DNA from: Acanthamoeba castellanii str. Neff
Lineage: Eukaryota; Discosea; Longamoebia; Acanthamoebidae
Assembly: GCF_000313135.1 (NCBI RefSeq)
Contig: NW_004457365.1
Coordinates: forward strand, 18,925 to 82,924
Length of the DNA stretch: 64,000 bases
Direction: 5' to 3'
Every line of letters begins with the position of its first letter. Position 1 is the first letter of the stretch. A program made the position numbers and the translations under genes. This document shows, piece by piece, positions 22,432 through 33,240 of the stretch. Under the pieces are notes generated by a model that did no database searches, was not told the origin of the DNA, and saw only the letters and a program-made list of their open reading frames with translations.

Positions 22432-23147
22432 ACACCGTGGTGAAATACAATCTCATCGACACGCGTCAGAACATCGCACAGAGGCAGCGTTCCCTTGAGG
22501 AAGTTGCAAGTCTTGCAGCACGGCATCGCGTTCTCGACCGTGTACCCCACGGTGTTGTCGGTGCGATCCACGCCACCTGCCGACCTTACACCGCAAAGGT
22601 AGCATGGAGATCCGAGTAGTTCGTCGAAGTGTGACCGCTCGAGCTCGAAGACGAGATTCCTCTTGGCGGCCTTCTTCATGTAGGTGTTGAAGGTCGAGTT
22701 CGTGATCTTCTTCTCGCGATTGCGCAGGTGCGGCATGTCCGTTTTCGCGCTTCCGGTGTGGGAGAAGCGATGTATGCGGCGCACGGATTCGAGGAAGGCC
22801 GACGCACTCAAAGTGCCTTTCATGAAGTTGCAGCGTTGGCAGCACGATGCGACGTTTCCTGGCACGTACCCGACATCGTTGTCGGTTCGATCGATCCCGA
22901 GCAGCTTTCCACCTTCGTCGCCCTCGCGGTTGCAGTAGTGGCAGCGCGCGTTGAACAGTCCGATGGCTACCTCTTTCCCGATGGTGATTTCCCGGCCGTG
23001 TTGACGCGCGTTCACTTTCAGTCGCACCCATCTTCCCTCTTCCGATTGCGCATAGGCCCTAATCTTTCCTTCGGCTGCCCTTACGCGGCGCCCGAGGGTG
23101 CGACTCCACTTCCCGTACCGTAAGCTTTGCGTTTTTCTTCGTCCCAA
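22428..23147 (-). CDS. Tandem HNH/CxxC endonuclease-like ORF without ATG
   Basis: This 239-codon intronless frame has two copies of one module: CHYCN...GIDRTDNDVGY...N...CCQRCNFMKGTL and CYLCG...GVDRTDNTVGY...N...CCKTCNFLKGTL. That is the pattern of small HNH nucleases common in phages and giant viruses. The N-terminus is basic (GRRKTQSLRYGKWSRTLGRR). The frame is open from 23147 but has no ATG before the first module, and the tRNA-Lys gene begins only 26 nt upstream. It may start at a non-ATG codon, have lost its start, or be a remnant. Horizontal origin is inferred, not shown. Confidence 0.6.
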   Translation of the reverse strand: MGRRKTQSLRYGKWSRTLGRRVRAAEGKIRAYAQSEEGRWVRLKVNARQHGREITIGKEVAIGLFNARCHYCNREGDEGGKLLGIDRTDNDVGYVPGNVASCCQRCNFMKGTLSASAFLESVRRIHRFSHTGSAKTDMPHLRNREKKITNSTFNTYMKKAAKRNLVFELERSHFDELLGSPCYLCGVRSAGGVDRTDNTVGYTVENAMPCCKTCNFLKGTLPLCDVLTRVDEIVFHHGV

Positions 23148-23172
23148 TCCCGATTTTTTTTTGTAATGCGAA

Positions 23173-23245
23173 GCCGTCCTAGCTCAGTCGGTAGAGCGCA
23201 AGACTCTTAATCTTGTGGTCGTGGGTTCGAGCCCCACGGTCGGCT
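23173..23245 (+). tRNA. tRNA-Lys (anticodon CTT), copy 1
   Basis: A 73-nt cloverleaf: acceptor GCCGTCC/GGTCGGC, D-arm GCTCAGTCGGTAGAGC, anticodon stem CAAGA/TCTTG around CTCTTAA (anticodon CTT), T-arm GTGGG/CCCAC around TTCGAGC. Acceptor pair 5-68 is T:T and the base after the stem is T, both unusual. A poly-T terminator follows at about 23249. It is identical to the copy at 50833. Confidence 0.93.
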
Positions 23246-23294
23246 ACCTTTTTCTCTGTTGTCGCTGAAGCTTCCACCAGAAATGACGATTACA

Positions 23295-24725
23295 TCAGGC
23301 GCCGTACTTAGGCGTTTTGCCCAACTTGAAGGCCAGCTCGGCCACGAACTGCTCGGCGGCGATGTTCCCATTGGCACCCTTGCTCTTGACCTCGGCCTCG
23401 GTGAATCGCTGGACGTCGTCCCTTCGCGTCGATCCCTCGTGGTAGTAGGTCGCCAGATGGCCAGCCCTGCACAGCACATCATCCAAACCCCCCCCCCAAG
23501 TAGGAATGAATGTCTGCTGAGGGCAACAGAAGATAAGTGAAGCAATATTGGGGGGGGGGGCTCTTACGGGAGTAGCGGAGACGTCTTGCCATCGATGACG
23601 GCGGCGCTCTGGACGGGGTAGTAGAGCTTGGAGTTGGGCTTGGGCTCGTCGCTCGCTGTGACCGATCCGCCAGACAGGCGTTGGTATGTTAGCGAGACGT
23701 ACACAACACGCATGACACCACACACACACACACATACACGACACACACGACACACGGACGCACACGGACACGACGGCAGTGGTACCGGGAGAGGAGTGGC
23801 CAGCGATGACGGAGACGAGGGGCTTCTTATTCTCCTTGGTGGTGAGCAGCCGGGCGACCAGCTGGTCGGCCAGCGCGAGCGCGGGGAAGTCTGCAGTGGC
23901 CTTCACGTGCACGAAGGCCAGGTCGACCTGCTCCTGGGCTGCAGTAGCGAGTACGGGTTTATATCAGCGGAACTCTGCACACAACACATGACACTTTGCG
24001 GCCCAAAGCCAGAGCGGAGCGGAGTGTGAGCGTAGCATAGGGGTACCGGCGGCCAGTTGTCGGGTGGTTTCTTCGACATCGCCGCCGCTCTGGAGGTGCA
24101 CCACGACGGGCACGCGGAGGCTCTCGCCGAGAGCAACAACCTCGGGGTCGTTTGACAGCAGGCCGAGCTTGAGGCTGCCGAACCTATTGATCACAACACA
24201 CGGCACACACCGCGTCAGCGATGCCCAGCGGGCGGGAGAGAGACAACGTCGACGTACTTCTTGTAGAGGGAGGCGAAGCTCACGTCATCCTTCAAGAACG
24301 GGCCTTTGCCCTCGGCGTCGTAGAGCGAGCCGTAGATGCCCAGGATCTGCAGCAGCTCGCCAAGCTCGTCCCGCGCTGAGATCCACAGTCACGCGCAATA
24401 CAGATTTAATCAGATGTAGTAGCTTCGTGCAGATTTTATGTGCACTTCATCTATGAATGGAATGTGATTGATTTTCTAGATGAGGGGTGGGCATACGAAG
24501 AAGGCGAGGGAAGAGGCGACCGCTGCAACCCAGCTGTGCCAATCGGTCGAGCCCCTCGCTGTGCTGCTGCTCAAGATCCGCAAAGGGCACGCCCTGCACG
24601 AAGACCACGACCGCCTTGGCCACGGTGTGGGGCGGCAACACCGGGTACTGCTGCTGGCTGCCTTCCATCGATTCGATGTCCTTCTTCCTCGTTTGGGCAA
24701 ATGTGTTTCGAAAAAATTCGAACAT
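23295..24725 (-). CDS. AlkP-superfamily protein related to archaeal-type phosphoglycerate mutase, probably inactive
   Basis: Six exons close in frame to about 298 residues: 24725-24497, 24375-24258, 24183-24047, 23938-23786, 23655-23568 and 23466-23295. A shorter start is the ATG at 24668. The fold signature is AVVVFVQG near the N-terminus, GLDRLAQLGCSGRLF, FVHVKATADF in the middle, VIAGHSSP late, and a final FTEAEVKSKGANGNI. This order matches the ApgM-type cofactor-independent phosphoglycerate mutase family. However, the first metal-binding Asp (usually in a DG pair after the first strand) is absent, the Asp of the usual DHS is Gly, and the protein is shorter than its relatives. A catalytic role is doubtful; a pseudoenzyme is more likely. 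Confidence 0.5.
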
Positions 24726-24992
24726 TTCCGAGACAAGTTTCTGTGAACATCGACGTGGATGACCAGGCCGTGGCTCAAGCCCGAGCAGCCGGAGCTGTGC
24801 TCGAGGGCGAGGTGCACCGATCGGAGCTTCGGGACATGGCCTGCATGGCTGACCCTTTCGGCCACGGCTTCTCCTCCACTTCCACGCCGACCCACCCTAC
24901 GTCGGCGAAGGCCCGGAACAAGAATAAATAAGAAGATAAGAGAAAAAGAAAAAAAACAATGAAAGAAAAGGAAGCAAGAAAAGGAAGGAAGC

Positions 24993-26555
24993 ATGTACAC
25001 GCTGCTGGGGGCCGAGGTGTCGCTATATACCGGCAAGGTGCGGGCCTACCTGCGCTACAAGCGCATCCCCTTCACCGAAGTCGTGGCAAGTGCAGAGGTG
25101 CGTACCTTTTTTATTTATATTTTTCTTATCTTTTCTATTTATTTATTGCAGATTATATAACCTTTTTATAACTCTGTTGGCTGCATAGGTCTACCGGACG
25201 GTCATCATTCCAAAGACGGGCGTCAGCTACGTATATGTGCACCTTGCCCACCACAAGTTTCTCCATGCTAACACTCACCACACATTCAAACACGCACACA
25301 CTCAAACACGCACGCGCACCACAAGCAGATTCCAGTGCTCTTGACGCCAGACGGCGAGACTGCAGTGCAGGACACGACCGACATCATCGACTTCCTCGAG
25401 CGCAGGTGCGACGACTCCACGCCTCTCTTTCGCGTTTGTCACACGTCTTGAAGTGTGTTGGAGGGGTCCCACACGCCCGGCGGTGAACAGATTCCCCACC
25501 AACCCGATCTACCCCGCTACCCCATGCCAACGGCTCGTGTCGCTCCTCTTTGAGGTACCTACCTATGCGGGTGTCGTGTGTCGTGTCGTGTTTTGTCGTG
25601 CGTGCGGTTCGGGTAGCTTACATAGACTGTGTGGCACCCAGGTCTACGCCGACGAATGGCTCGTGATCCCGGCCATGCACTACCGATGGAGCTTCCCGGA
25701 GAACCTCGACTTCATCTACCGCGAGTTCGGGCGCACGAACCTCCCCGACGCCTCGGCCTCGGCCCAGGTACACACCTCTCGCTCCAACCGCACACGCGCG
25801 ATAGCTCACTCAACATTCCTGGAATTTCACGTAGTATGAGCAGGGCAAGAAGGTCGCGGCCAAGTTCGCGGGCTCCCTGCCCTTCCTGGGCGTCAGCGAC
25901 CAAACCAAGGCCGCCATCGAGGTTCGAATTCCAACGTTGCATTGCGACCCACACCCGTAATTTACTGGGCCTGGACGTGGAATGTCAGGAATGGTTCGAG
26001 ACTTTCCTGGGGCAACTCGACGCCCACTTTGCCCAGCACGCATTCCTGCTCGGCGGGCGGCCCACGCTGGGCGACTTTGGGCTGATGGGTCCGCTCTACG
26101 CCCATATCTCGCGTGACCCCTACCCCGGCCGGCTCCTGCGCGCCAAGGCGCCCCACGTCGTCCAGTGGCTCGAGCGAATGCAATTCAACCACCCCCCAGG
26201 TACGCACCACACGACACACACGACACACACGACACACGACACGCATGACAAACGCACACCGCTCCACAGGTGGGTTTGGGGGCTTGCTGCCCGACGACTC
26301 GGTGCCGCACACGCTGTTGCCGATCCTCCAACACATGTTCGACGAGCACTTGCCGGTGTTTGTCGACACAATGGCGAGACTCTCCGAGTTCTGCCGGGGC
26401 CGGGGCGGGGCGGCCGGCTCAGGCCGCATCCCGCGTGCCCTCGGGTGGCACGACTTCACCGTGGGCGGGGCCAAGGGAAGCCGCCTGGTCTACCCCTACA
26501 CCGTGTGGATGTTCCAGCGCCCACTCGATTTCTGGGCATCTCTTTCCAGGTGACA

Positions 26556-26587
<32 letters not shown>

Positions 26588-26799
26588 CACACAACGAAAA
26601 AGAAGAAGAAGAAGGTGGTGTTGATGATTGTGGTGACAGGGAGGAAAAGGAGGCGGTGGAGGCGCGGGTGCTGTTACCGCTCCGGGGCGGGCGGGAGAGG
26701 TGGGCCGCAGCGGTGCGAGCGGCAGGCCAGTGCCGTGTGCACCGAGAGAACAACGTGATCGTGTGGGACACAGCACAACACACAGCCGCCAAGCTGTGA
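24993..26799 (+). CDS. Glutathione S-transferase-fold protein with C-terminal extension
   Basis: Nine exons in frame: 24993-25097, 25189-25230, 25329-25405, 25491-25554, 25642-25767, 25835-25921, 25989-26199, 26270-26549 and 26640-26799. The N-terminal 75 residues form a GST thioredoxin-like half (KVRAYLRYKRIPFTEV; IPVLLTPDGETAVQDTTDIIDFLERR). The C-terminal all-helical half carries FLLGGRPTLGDFGLMGPLYAHI, the typical capping box. No N-terminal catalytic Cys or Ser is evident, so the active residue may be the Tyr of MYTLL or SLYTGK. About 130 extra residues follow the GST fold (VYPYTVWMFQRPLDFW). This is probably a cytosolic GST-like or unknown transferase; the substrate is not predictable. 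Confidence 0.75.
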
Positions 26800-26956
26800 T
26801 ACATTCCAATACGTATGTGATGACACTGAAGTGCATTTCAGAAATGACTACATGTTAGGGGGCTATTTTAATAGTGTGTGGGAGCTATTTCTCTGGTTCA
26901 AGGCTTTATTGCGCCTGCGATCATGGGCACAGCAGTGAGGTGACATGCTTGAATCC

Positions 26957-28134
26957 CTAGATCTGCTGGTAGCCTCTGCCGCACATCCTCCGCGCGCTGT
27001 TGAACAGGAAAACATTACCGTCCTGTGTGGGCCACACCACTGTTAGATTTTGCTATGAAACAAACAACACACGAACATACAACACTGTGGAGGGTTCCAT
27101 TTTGTGCGGGAGAGGGGGGGGGGCAAAGAATGAACCTTGACGAGGCCTGGAAGAGCCAACCAGAACTGGCTGTTGGGGATGATCTCAAGTCCCTCCCTCT
27201 TGAAGTAGAACTTCTGCACCACCAGTCCGCCGGCGAAATACACAAACGTCACGCTCACCAGGCTGTTTGTTTGTTTGTTCACCCAAAAGTTAGAAATGTC
27301 AGAAGCTACCCAATTAATTGCCCAATACTGGTGAGTCCCACACGTACCAGATGATGAAGATCCAGCCTCCTGCAAGCCCGCCTGAGTCCGAGCTGCCTCC
27401 GCCGCCACCGCCGCCACCGCCGCCGCCGCCGCCGGTCGGGCAGGCGTAGGATGTGCGCCACTCGAACTCCCAAATGTAGGGCTGGGGGCTACCAGATGGT
27501 GGAATGTAGGTCGACTTGATCTTGCCTTCGCCGGCCTTCGCGTCGCAGATGTAGCTCACCTTCGACCCGCGGGTGCTCACCGCCGTGAACGACACCATGA
27601 AGCCCTCGCCACCATTGGCCACTGAAGCAGAATTCCTCGACGTTAAGATTGTGCAGTTTTGATGAGAATGAATGGTGTCCGGAGGAGGAGCATGTAGGGG
27701 CGTACAGGGGCCAACCGTGCCCTTGCTGAGAACGCCCAGGGTGAAGACATCTTTGACGTCCTGCTGGCACATGGCCGTGCTGGCATCCGTGCTAACGCAC
27801 CGCGGTTCGCCACGCACGGGCTGGCAGGGCGAGTTGTAGTACTTCCAGCCACTCGAGTCTGTCCTTGACCACCCCGGGGGGGGGGGGTTAAAACCGACCA
27901 CAAAGGCCCAGCTGGCGCTGACGCGTTTCGTGGGGGTGAGGGCGGGGGGGGGGTACCGGGGTCGGTGGCGGAGGCCTTGGAGGTGTAGAGCTTGGCCAGG
28001 TTGGTGAGATCATACTTTTTGCTGGTGGTCGGATCGGTGAAGGTGCACAGCTGGAAACCTTGGGCGGCCACCAGGTGCACACACCACACGCCCAGCAGCA
28101 CCACGACGACGGCGAGGGCCAACGAAACTCTCAT
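26957..28134 (-). CDS. MRH-domain receptor, Atg27/CD-MPR-like, copy A
   Basis: Five exons: 28134-27957, 27858-27706, 27621-27348, 27262-27136 and 27022-26957, about 265 residues. It has a signal peptide (1-25), a luminal domain with paired Cys (FQLCTFTD, SPCQ, PRCV, MCQQ, YICD, YACP) as in mannose-6-phosphate-receptor-homology domains, and a poly-Gly linker. One membrane segment follows (GGWIFIICLVSVTFVYFAGG), then a short cytosolic tail with KREGLEIIP..FW and a C-terminal YQQI. This layout is that of cation-dependent M6P receptors and Atg27, which sort cargo between Golgi, endosomes and autophagosomes. Copies B and C lie downstream with the same intron positions and phases. Confidence 0.75.
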
Positions 28135-30133
28135 CTTCTCTCGTGGTGAATCTGGAAAAAAATGGGCAGTGAGACACGAATAGCAAAGGAGAACGCCCGC
28201 ACTCCGCAAGATTAAAGGTGCAAAGATAATAACAACTACAACACTCAGGTAATTGGAGGGCATACTGGAAGAGATTGATTCACTTGATGGGAGTGGCGCT
28301 GCAGAGCAAAGCTAGACAGATTTCGACAGCGCGGGAAAAAGGAAAGGTGAGCTCTAATAAGGGTCCTATTGTCATTTAAAAACTCCCTTGTGCACTTGTG
28401 AAAATATGAGAAAAGTAATTTTCATAAGAACAGGAAAACTTACACTCATTCTCAAATGAGAGGTTCAGTCATTTTCAAAAATGATTTTTGTGTGTAATAT
28501 CCCTTTTCTCTGAAAAGAGAAATCCTAGGGTTGAATGATATGGCAAGAGTGAGCTGCAGTATTGGTGTCCTGTGGCATGTGCCAGGGCCAGGTTGGTGGG
28601 AGCCATCCCTGCATGCTGCACCTGCTTTCCCAGCCAGGCCAGGTGATGGTCACTTGGCACACAGATGTTGGAGTAGTTGTGGGAGCAGGGTGATTGGGGG
28701 TACAAAACACACTGTTGGGAAAAAAGTGACAGTGCATTGGAAATTAGTTCTGTCAATAATTCCCATGTGGAAATGTGTTTTTCAAACAAGTTTCAACACA
28801 GAAAAAGGTCAACAAAAACAAGTTCCAGTGTGCATCACTACACTGATGTTACACATCCCCCAACTACATCACCAAACAACACTAAAATAAGATTTGTGTA
28901 AACAAGACCAGATGATGATCACCACACATGAAACATACAATCAGAAAGTAACCTGTTCTCATGTGATTCTGATCATACTGATATGGGGTGTTGAACCAGT
29001 TAATCCTGAATTTGGTGGCACAGCTTTGTTTTTCTTCACAGTTCTTTTTCTTCATTTTGCATAATCACAGAAGGAGGGCACAGTTGTGACTGAGGAGTTA
29101 AAGCAGGCCATACCATCTACCAGGATTTGGCAAGGCATGCATAAGATCAAAACCATGTCAAAACATACTTAGAACTTGCAGTCATTTGAAATGAGAGGTC
29201 ACAAATGACTGTGGAATTTTCATTGTGCTAAAATTGTGTGAGATTTGACATTTTTGATTTATAGGGCAGTTTTGAAGATTTGGATCTGCATGTGATTTTG
29301 ACATGCTAGACTGCTGCTTATTGTGCGATTACATTGGTTTCATCACCTTTTTATGTTACACTATTTTCTGCGTATTTGCCCAATCCAGTTCTGTTAAAGT
29401 GGGATAAAACCCAGATTGTTGTAAAACTGCTTGAAAGATGGGGCGGGGGATGAAACTGATGTAATCGCACAATATAAGTGATATTGAGGGACTTGAGATG
29501 AAAAAGATTAGATAAAAACTTGGAATGTGTGGAGGTAAAAGTGATTTTATCAGTGTGAGATGGACCTTTGTTGTGGTGGAATTTTAACTTCAGGAATAGT
29601 GCTCATTCAGCCCAAATGATGTGAGGTTCACCATGAACTGGATGTGAGAGTAGCACCACTGATTATGGAATTGATGGAGGGTATGAAAGCAAAGGCAAGG
29701 TGCATTTTGAAGTTGTTCAGAGGAGCACTAACACAAAACAAGCTAAGTTCAGATTTTCTGGATCGTGTACATGTGCACAATCAACTTAGTATCTGCTTTC
29801 ATAGGCACTTGTTGGTGCTGTGTACACCAAGCCCCTACTTTCAACTCACTCAAAAAAAGAGTCCACTTCTTCCACAATTTGTCATTTTACAAAGAAGGAA
29901 GGACGAATTTGTGCTTCCCTGCCATCACCATGTGCATTTCACACTTATTTTTAACTCAAAGCTGTCTTGGGAGTTACAGAATGACCAAGGGATTGTCAAT
30001 CACCACAGATTGACTCCATGGTCCCTGTAGCAGTGGGGGAATAAAGGCCAAAAGTTGTTTTGTTGATGATCATTCATGTTTAAGGGAAGGGAGTGGACCT
30101 TTGCAGTCATGGGCATAGCAAGTGCTCAAATCC
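28135..30133. other. CpG-poor, AT-richer spacer between MRH copies A and B
   Basis: The first part is the upstream region of copy A. From about 28,360 to 30,060 the base content changes sharply: AT-rich, TG/CA-rich and almost without CG. I find no spliceable coding sequence; the frame at 29644-30030 has no recognisable protein features. An inverted repeat lies at 29318-29477. It is probably old inserted DNA. Confidence 0.6.
29318..29477. repeat. Inverted repeat, possible MITE remnant
   Basis: The left arm at 29318-29344 and the right arm at 29449-29477 are reverse complements over about 27 nt with two substitutions and a small indel, around a loop of about 104 nt. The shared core is ATGTAATCGCACAAT. 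It lies inside the CpG-poor spacer. I see no transposase and no clear target-site duplication. Confidence 0.6.
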
Positions 30134-31296
30134 CTAGAACTGCTGGTAGCCTCTGCCACACATCCTCTGCGCACTGCTGAAGAGGAAAACATGACCATCC
30201 TGAATGGGCCACACCACTGTTAGATTTCTTGAAGAAAGAACAGAATGGGGTAAAAGCACCTTGACAAGGCTGGGAAGAGCCAACCAGAACTGGCGATTGG
30301 GGATGATCTCAAGTCCCTCCCTCTTGAAGTAGAACTTCTGCACCACCAGTCCACCGGCGAAATACACAAACGTCACGCTCACCAGGCTGCGTTTGTTCCC
30401 ACCACCAGGAATGTCAGAAATGTCAGCGCAATTCCAGAACGATGCCAATAATTATGGGTCTCAAACGTACCAGATGATGAAGATCCAGCCTCCTGCAAGG
30501 CCGCCTGAGTCCGCGCTGCCTCTCCCGCCGCCGCCGCCGTTCGGGCAGGCGTAGGAAGTGCGCCACTCGAACTCCCAAATGAAGGGCCGGGGGCCAGTGG
30601 ATGGTGGGATGTAGGTCCACTTGATCTTGCCCTCGCCGGCCTTCGGATCACAGATGTAGCTCACCTTCGACCCGCGGTCGTCCACCGCCGTGAACGCCAC
30701 CACGAAGCCCTCGGCACCATTGGTCACTGCAGCACCATTTCGGGTTTGTCGTGTGTCGTGTGTCGTGTGTCGTGTGTCGTGTGTCGTGTGTCGTGTGTCG
30801 TGTGTCGTGTGTCGTGTCGTGCAGTGGGAGGTGTGCGGTTTGATGAAAATGAATGGTGGAGTAAAGGGGCGTACAGGGGCCAACTGCGCCCTTGCTGGTG
30901 GTGCCCAGGGTGTAGACGTCCTTGGCGTCTTGCTGACACACCGTCGTGCTGGACTGCGTGCCGACGCACCTCGATTCGCCACGCACGGGCTGGCAGGGCG
31001 AGTTGTAGTACTTCCAGCCACTCGAGTCTGTCCTTGACCCAGGGAGAGAGAATGAGAGGAGGGGAGGGTTAAGGCAGGCTGAGGCGTTTCATGGGGCGGA
31101 GATTCGGGGGGGGGGTACCGGGGTCGGTGGCGGAGGCCTTGGTGGTGTAGAGCTTGGCCAGGTTGGTGAGATCATACTTTTTGCTGGTGGTCGGATCGGT
31201 GAAGGTGCACAGCTGGAAACCTTGGGCGGCCACCAGGTGCACACACCACACGCCCAGCAGCACCACGACGACGGCGAGGGCCAACGATAATCTCAT
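30134..31296 (-). CDS. MRH-domain receptor, Atg27/CD-MPR-like, copy B
   Basis: Five exons match copy A in place and phase: 31296-31119, 31027-30875, 30726-30471, 30386-30260 and 30199-30134. The protein is about 260 residues. The signal peptide and first 55 residues are almost the same as in A, the Gly linker is shorter, and the tail ends YQQF instead of YQQI. The intron before the YICD exon carries a run of TGTCGTG repeats (about 30742-30816) that copy A lacks. The frame is intact, so it is likely expressed, with the same predicted role in endosomal or Golgi sorting. Confidence 0.75.
30742..30816. repeat. GTGTCGT tandem repeat in an intron
   Basis: About ten copies of the 7-nt unit GTGTCGT lie in an intron of MRH copy B. 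Paralogues A and C have no such run at the same place, so the expansion is recent. The same unit or its complement recurs in introns throughout the window. Confidence 0.9.
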
Positions 31297-31882
31297 ATCT
31301 TCGCTCGTGGTGAATCTGGGAAAAAATGGGCAGTGAGACACGAACATCAAAAGACCCGTACTCGTAGCTCGCAAGATTGAAGGTGAGGATAGACGAACAG
31401 TCCAACTTTCTATTTAGAATCGAAAAAATGGACAGGAAACGAGCAACACCACAAACACTCAGGTCATCGGAGGGCATACCGGAAGAGAATCGTATCACTT
31501 GAGGGGAGTGGGCGCCGCAGAGCAAAGCTGGACAGATTGCCACTGCACAGGCGAAAAAGAAAACCCATCAAGAAGGGCGTGCACCTAATAAGGGTCAGGT
31601 TGCTGAACTTGAGGAAATGTGCGCAGAAAAGTAAGAAACAGAAAAGCGGCTGTTTTGGAGATTATAAAATGCGTTTCAAATGCGTTTCAAAATCCCAGAA
31701 GGGCTAGCTGAGCACAAAGGTCCAGCGAGCGTCTCCGTCAGGTCCGCGCTCTGGGCAATGGCGACGTGTTGAAGCATCATCGCACCTGCCCATCAGTTTT
31801 TCTTCATCATTTGTTTGGTAAATCACGGGCGACCTGGAAGCGAGTGCGATCATGGGCGCAGTGGCGAATGGGCGTTGGCTCC
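31297..31882. other. Spacer between MRH copies B and C with a captured patatin-gene fragment
   Basis: Besides the upstream region of copy B, this 586-nt spacer holds 31726-31765, identical over 40 nt to 33474-33513 in the last exon of the patatin gene. Then 31779-31823 resembles that gene's last intron (about 33609-33645). The intervening part is deleted. Confidence 0.75.
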
Positions 31883-33025
31883 CTAGATCTGCTGGTAGCC
31901 TCTGCCGCACATCTTCCGTGCACTGTTGAACAGGAAAACATTACCGTCCTAGAGACGCCCCACCACACCATACAATGTCAGATTTTACTATGAAACAAAA
32001 CAACCGCTCACACACAGAGAACAGAGACCACCTTGACGAGGCCGGGAAGAACCAACCAGAACTGGCTGTTGGGGATGAGCGCAAGTCCCTTCCTCTTGAA
32101 GTAGAACTTCTGCACCACCAGTCCGCCGGCGAAATACACAAACGTCACGCCCACCAGGCTGCGTTTGTTTGTTTGTTCACCACCACCAGGAATGTCAGAC
32201 AGGCCAGAACACAATCCCAGAAAAATACCTAATAATTGTTAATCCGACAGGTACCAGGTGATGAAGATCCAGCCTCCCGCAAGGCCGCCTGAGTCCGAGC
32301 TGCCTCCGCCGCCGCCGCCGGTCGGGCAGGCGTAGGAAGTGCGCCACTCGAACTGCCAAATGTAGGGCTGGGGGCCACCAGGTTGTGGAATGTAGATCCA
32401 CTGCAACTTGCCCTCGCCGGCCTTAGGGTCGCAGATGTAGCTCACGTTCGACCCGCGATTATCCAACGCCGTGAACTTCACCACAAAGCCCTCGACGCCA
32501 TTACGCACTGCGCAGTACCATTTCCTGTTTTTGATTTGTGGTTGTTGTTGTTGTTGTGTGTGGTGAAGGAGTACTAAGAATGAATCAATGAATGGTGGTA
32601 GGAGGAGGAGGAGGAGGCTATAGGGGCGTACAGGGACCAGTGGTGCCCTTGATGATTGTGCCCAATGGGTGGACGTCCTTGGTGTCCTGCTGGCACACGG
32701 CCGTGGAGGTAACCGAGCTGACGCACGGCGCGTTACCCGACTGGCAGGGCGAGGCGTAGTACTTCCAGCCGTCCGGGTCTGTTTTTGGGGGGGGGGAGTC
32801 TAACGCCCCGGGGGATGTTTGTGGGGCTGGCGGAGATCGGGGGGCCGGTACCGGGGTCGGTGGCGGAGGCCTTGGTGGTGTAGAGCTTGGCCAGGTTGGT
32901 GAGATCATACTTTTTGCTGGTGGTCGGGTCGGTGAAGGTGCACAGCAGGAATTCTTGGGCGGCCACCAGATGCCACACCACACGCTCAGCAGCACCACGA
33001 CAGCAAAGGCCAACGAAAATCTCAT
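31883..33025 (-). pseudogene. MRH-domain receptor copy C, frameshifted in the signal peptide
   Basis: The exon pattern is as in A and B: 33025-32852, 32778-32632, 32507-32255, 32158-32032 and 31948-31883. Against copy A the first exon lacks one codon and one further base, just after the VWC of the signal peptide (about 32971-32978). The ATG frame therefore runs out of the MRH frame, while all downstream exons stay open and well conserved (QLQWIYIP, KRKGLALIP, YQQI). Either the gene died recently, an unseen upstream start is used, or the base loss is an assembly error. If functional it would be a third MRH sorting receptor. Confidence 0.65.
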
Positions 33026-33240
33026 ATCTTCGCACAAGGCAGTGAGTCACGAACACCCAAGGGGGAAAGCACAGTACAAATTGCAATTGGACAAATAGAG
33101 CTGAAGCTCAGTCGATTCAGTGCTGCGAAGCACTTAAGGAGTTTGGAGCGCAAAGCGAGAGGGCATTCACCTAATAAGCGTCGTCAACTGAAAAATCCAT
33201 GGAACATTGCATTGGCTTGTTGAGGTGATGACGCATTCTT

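Noticed and set aside
29644..30030. A 128-codon frame in the AT-rich spacer
   Set aside because: It has no recognisable domain, no splice continuation, and low-CG composition like the surrounding decayed DNA.
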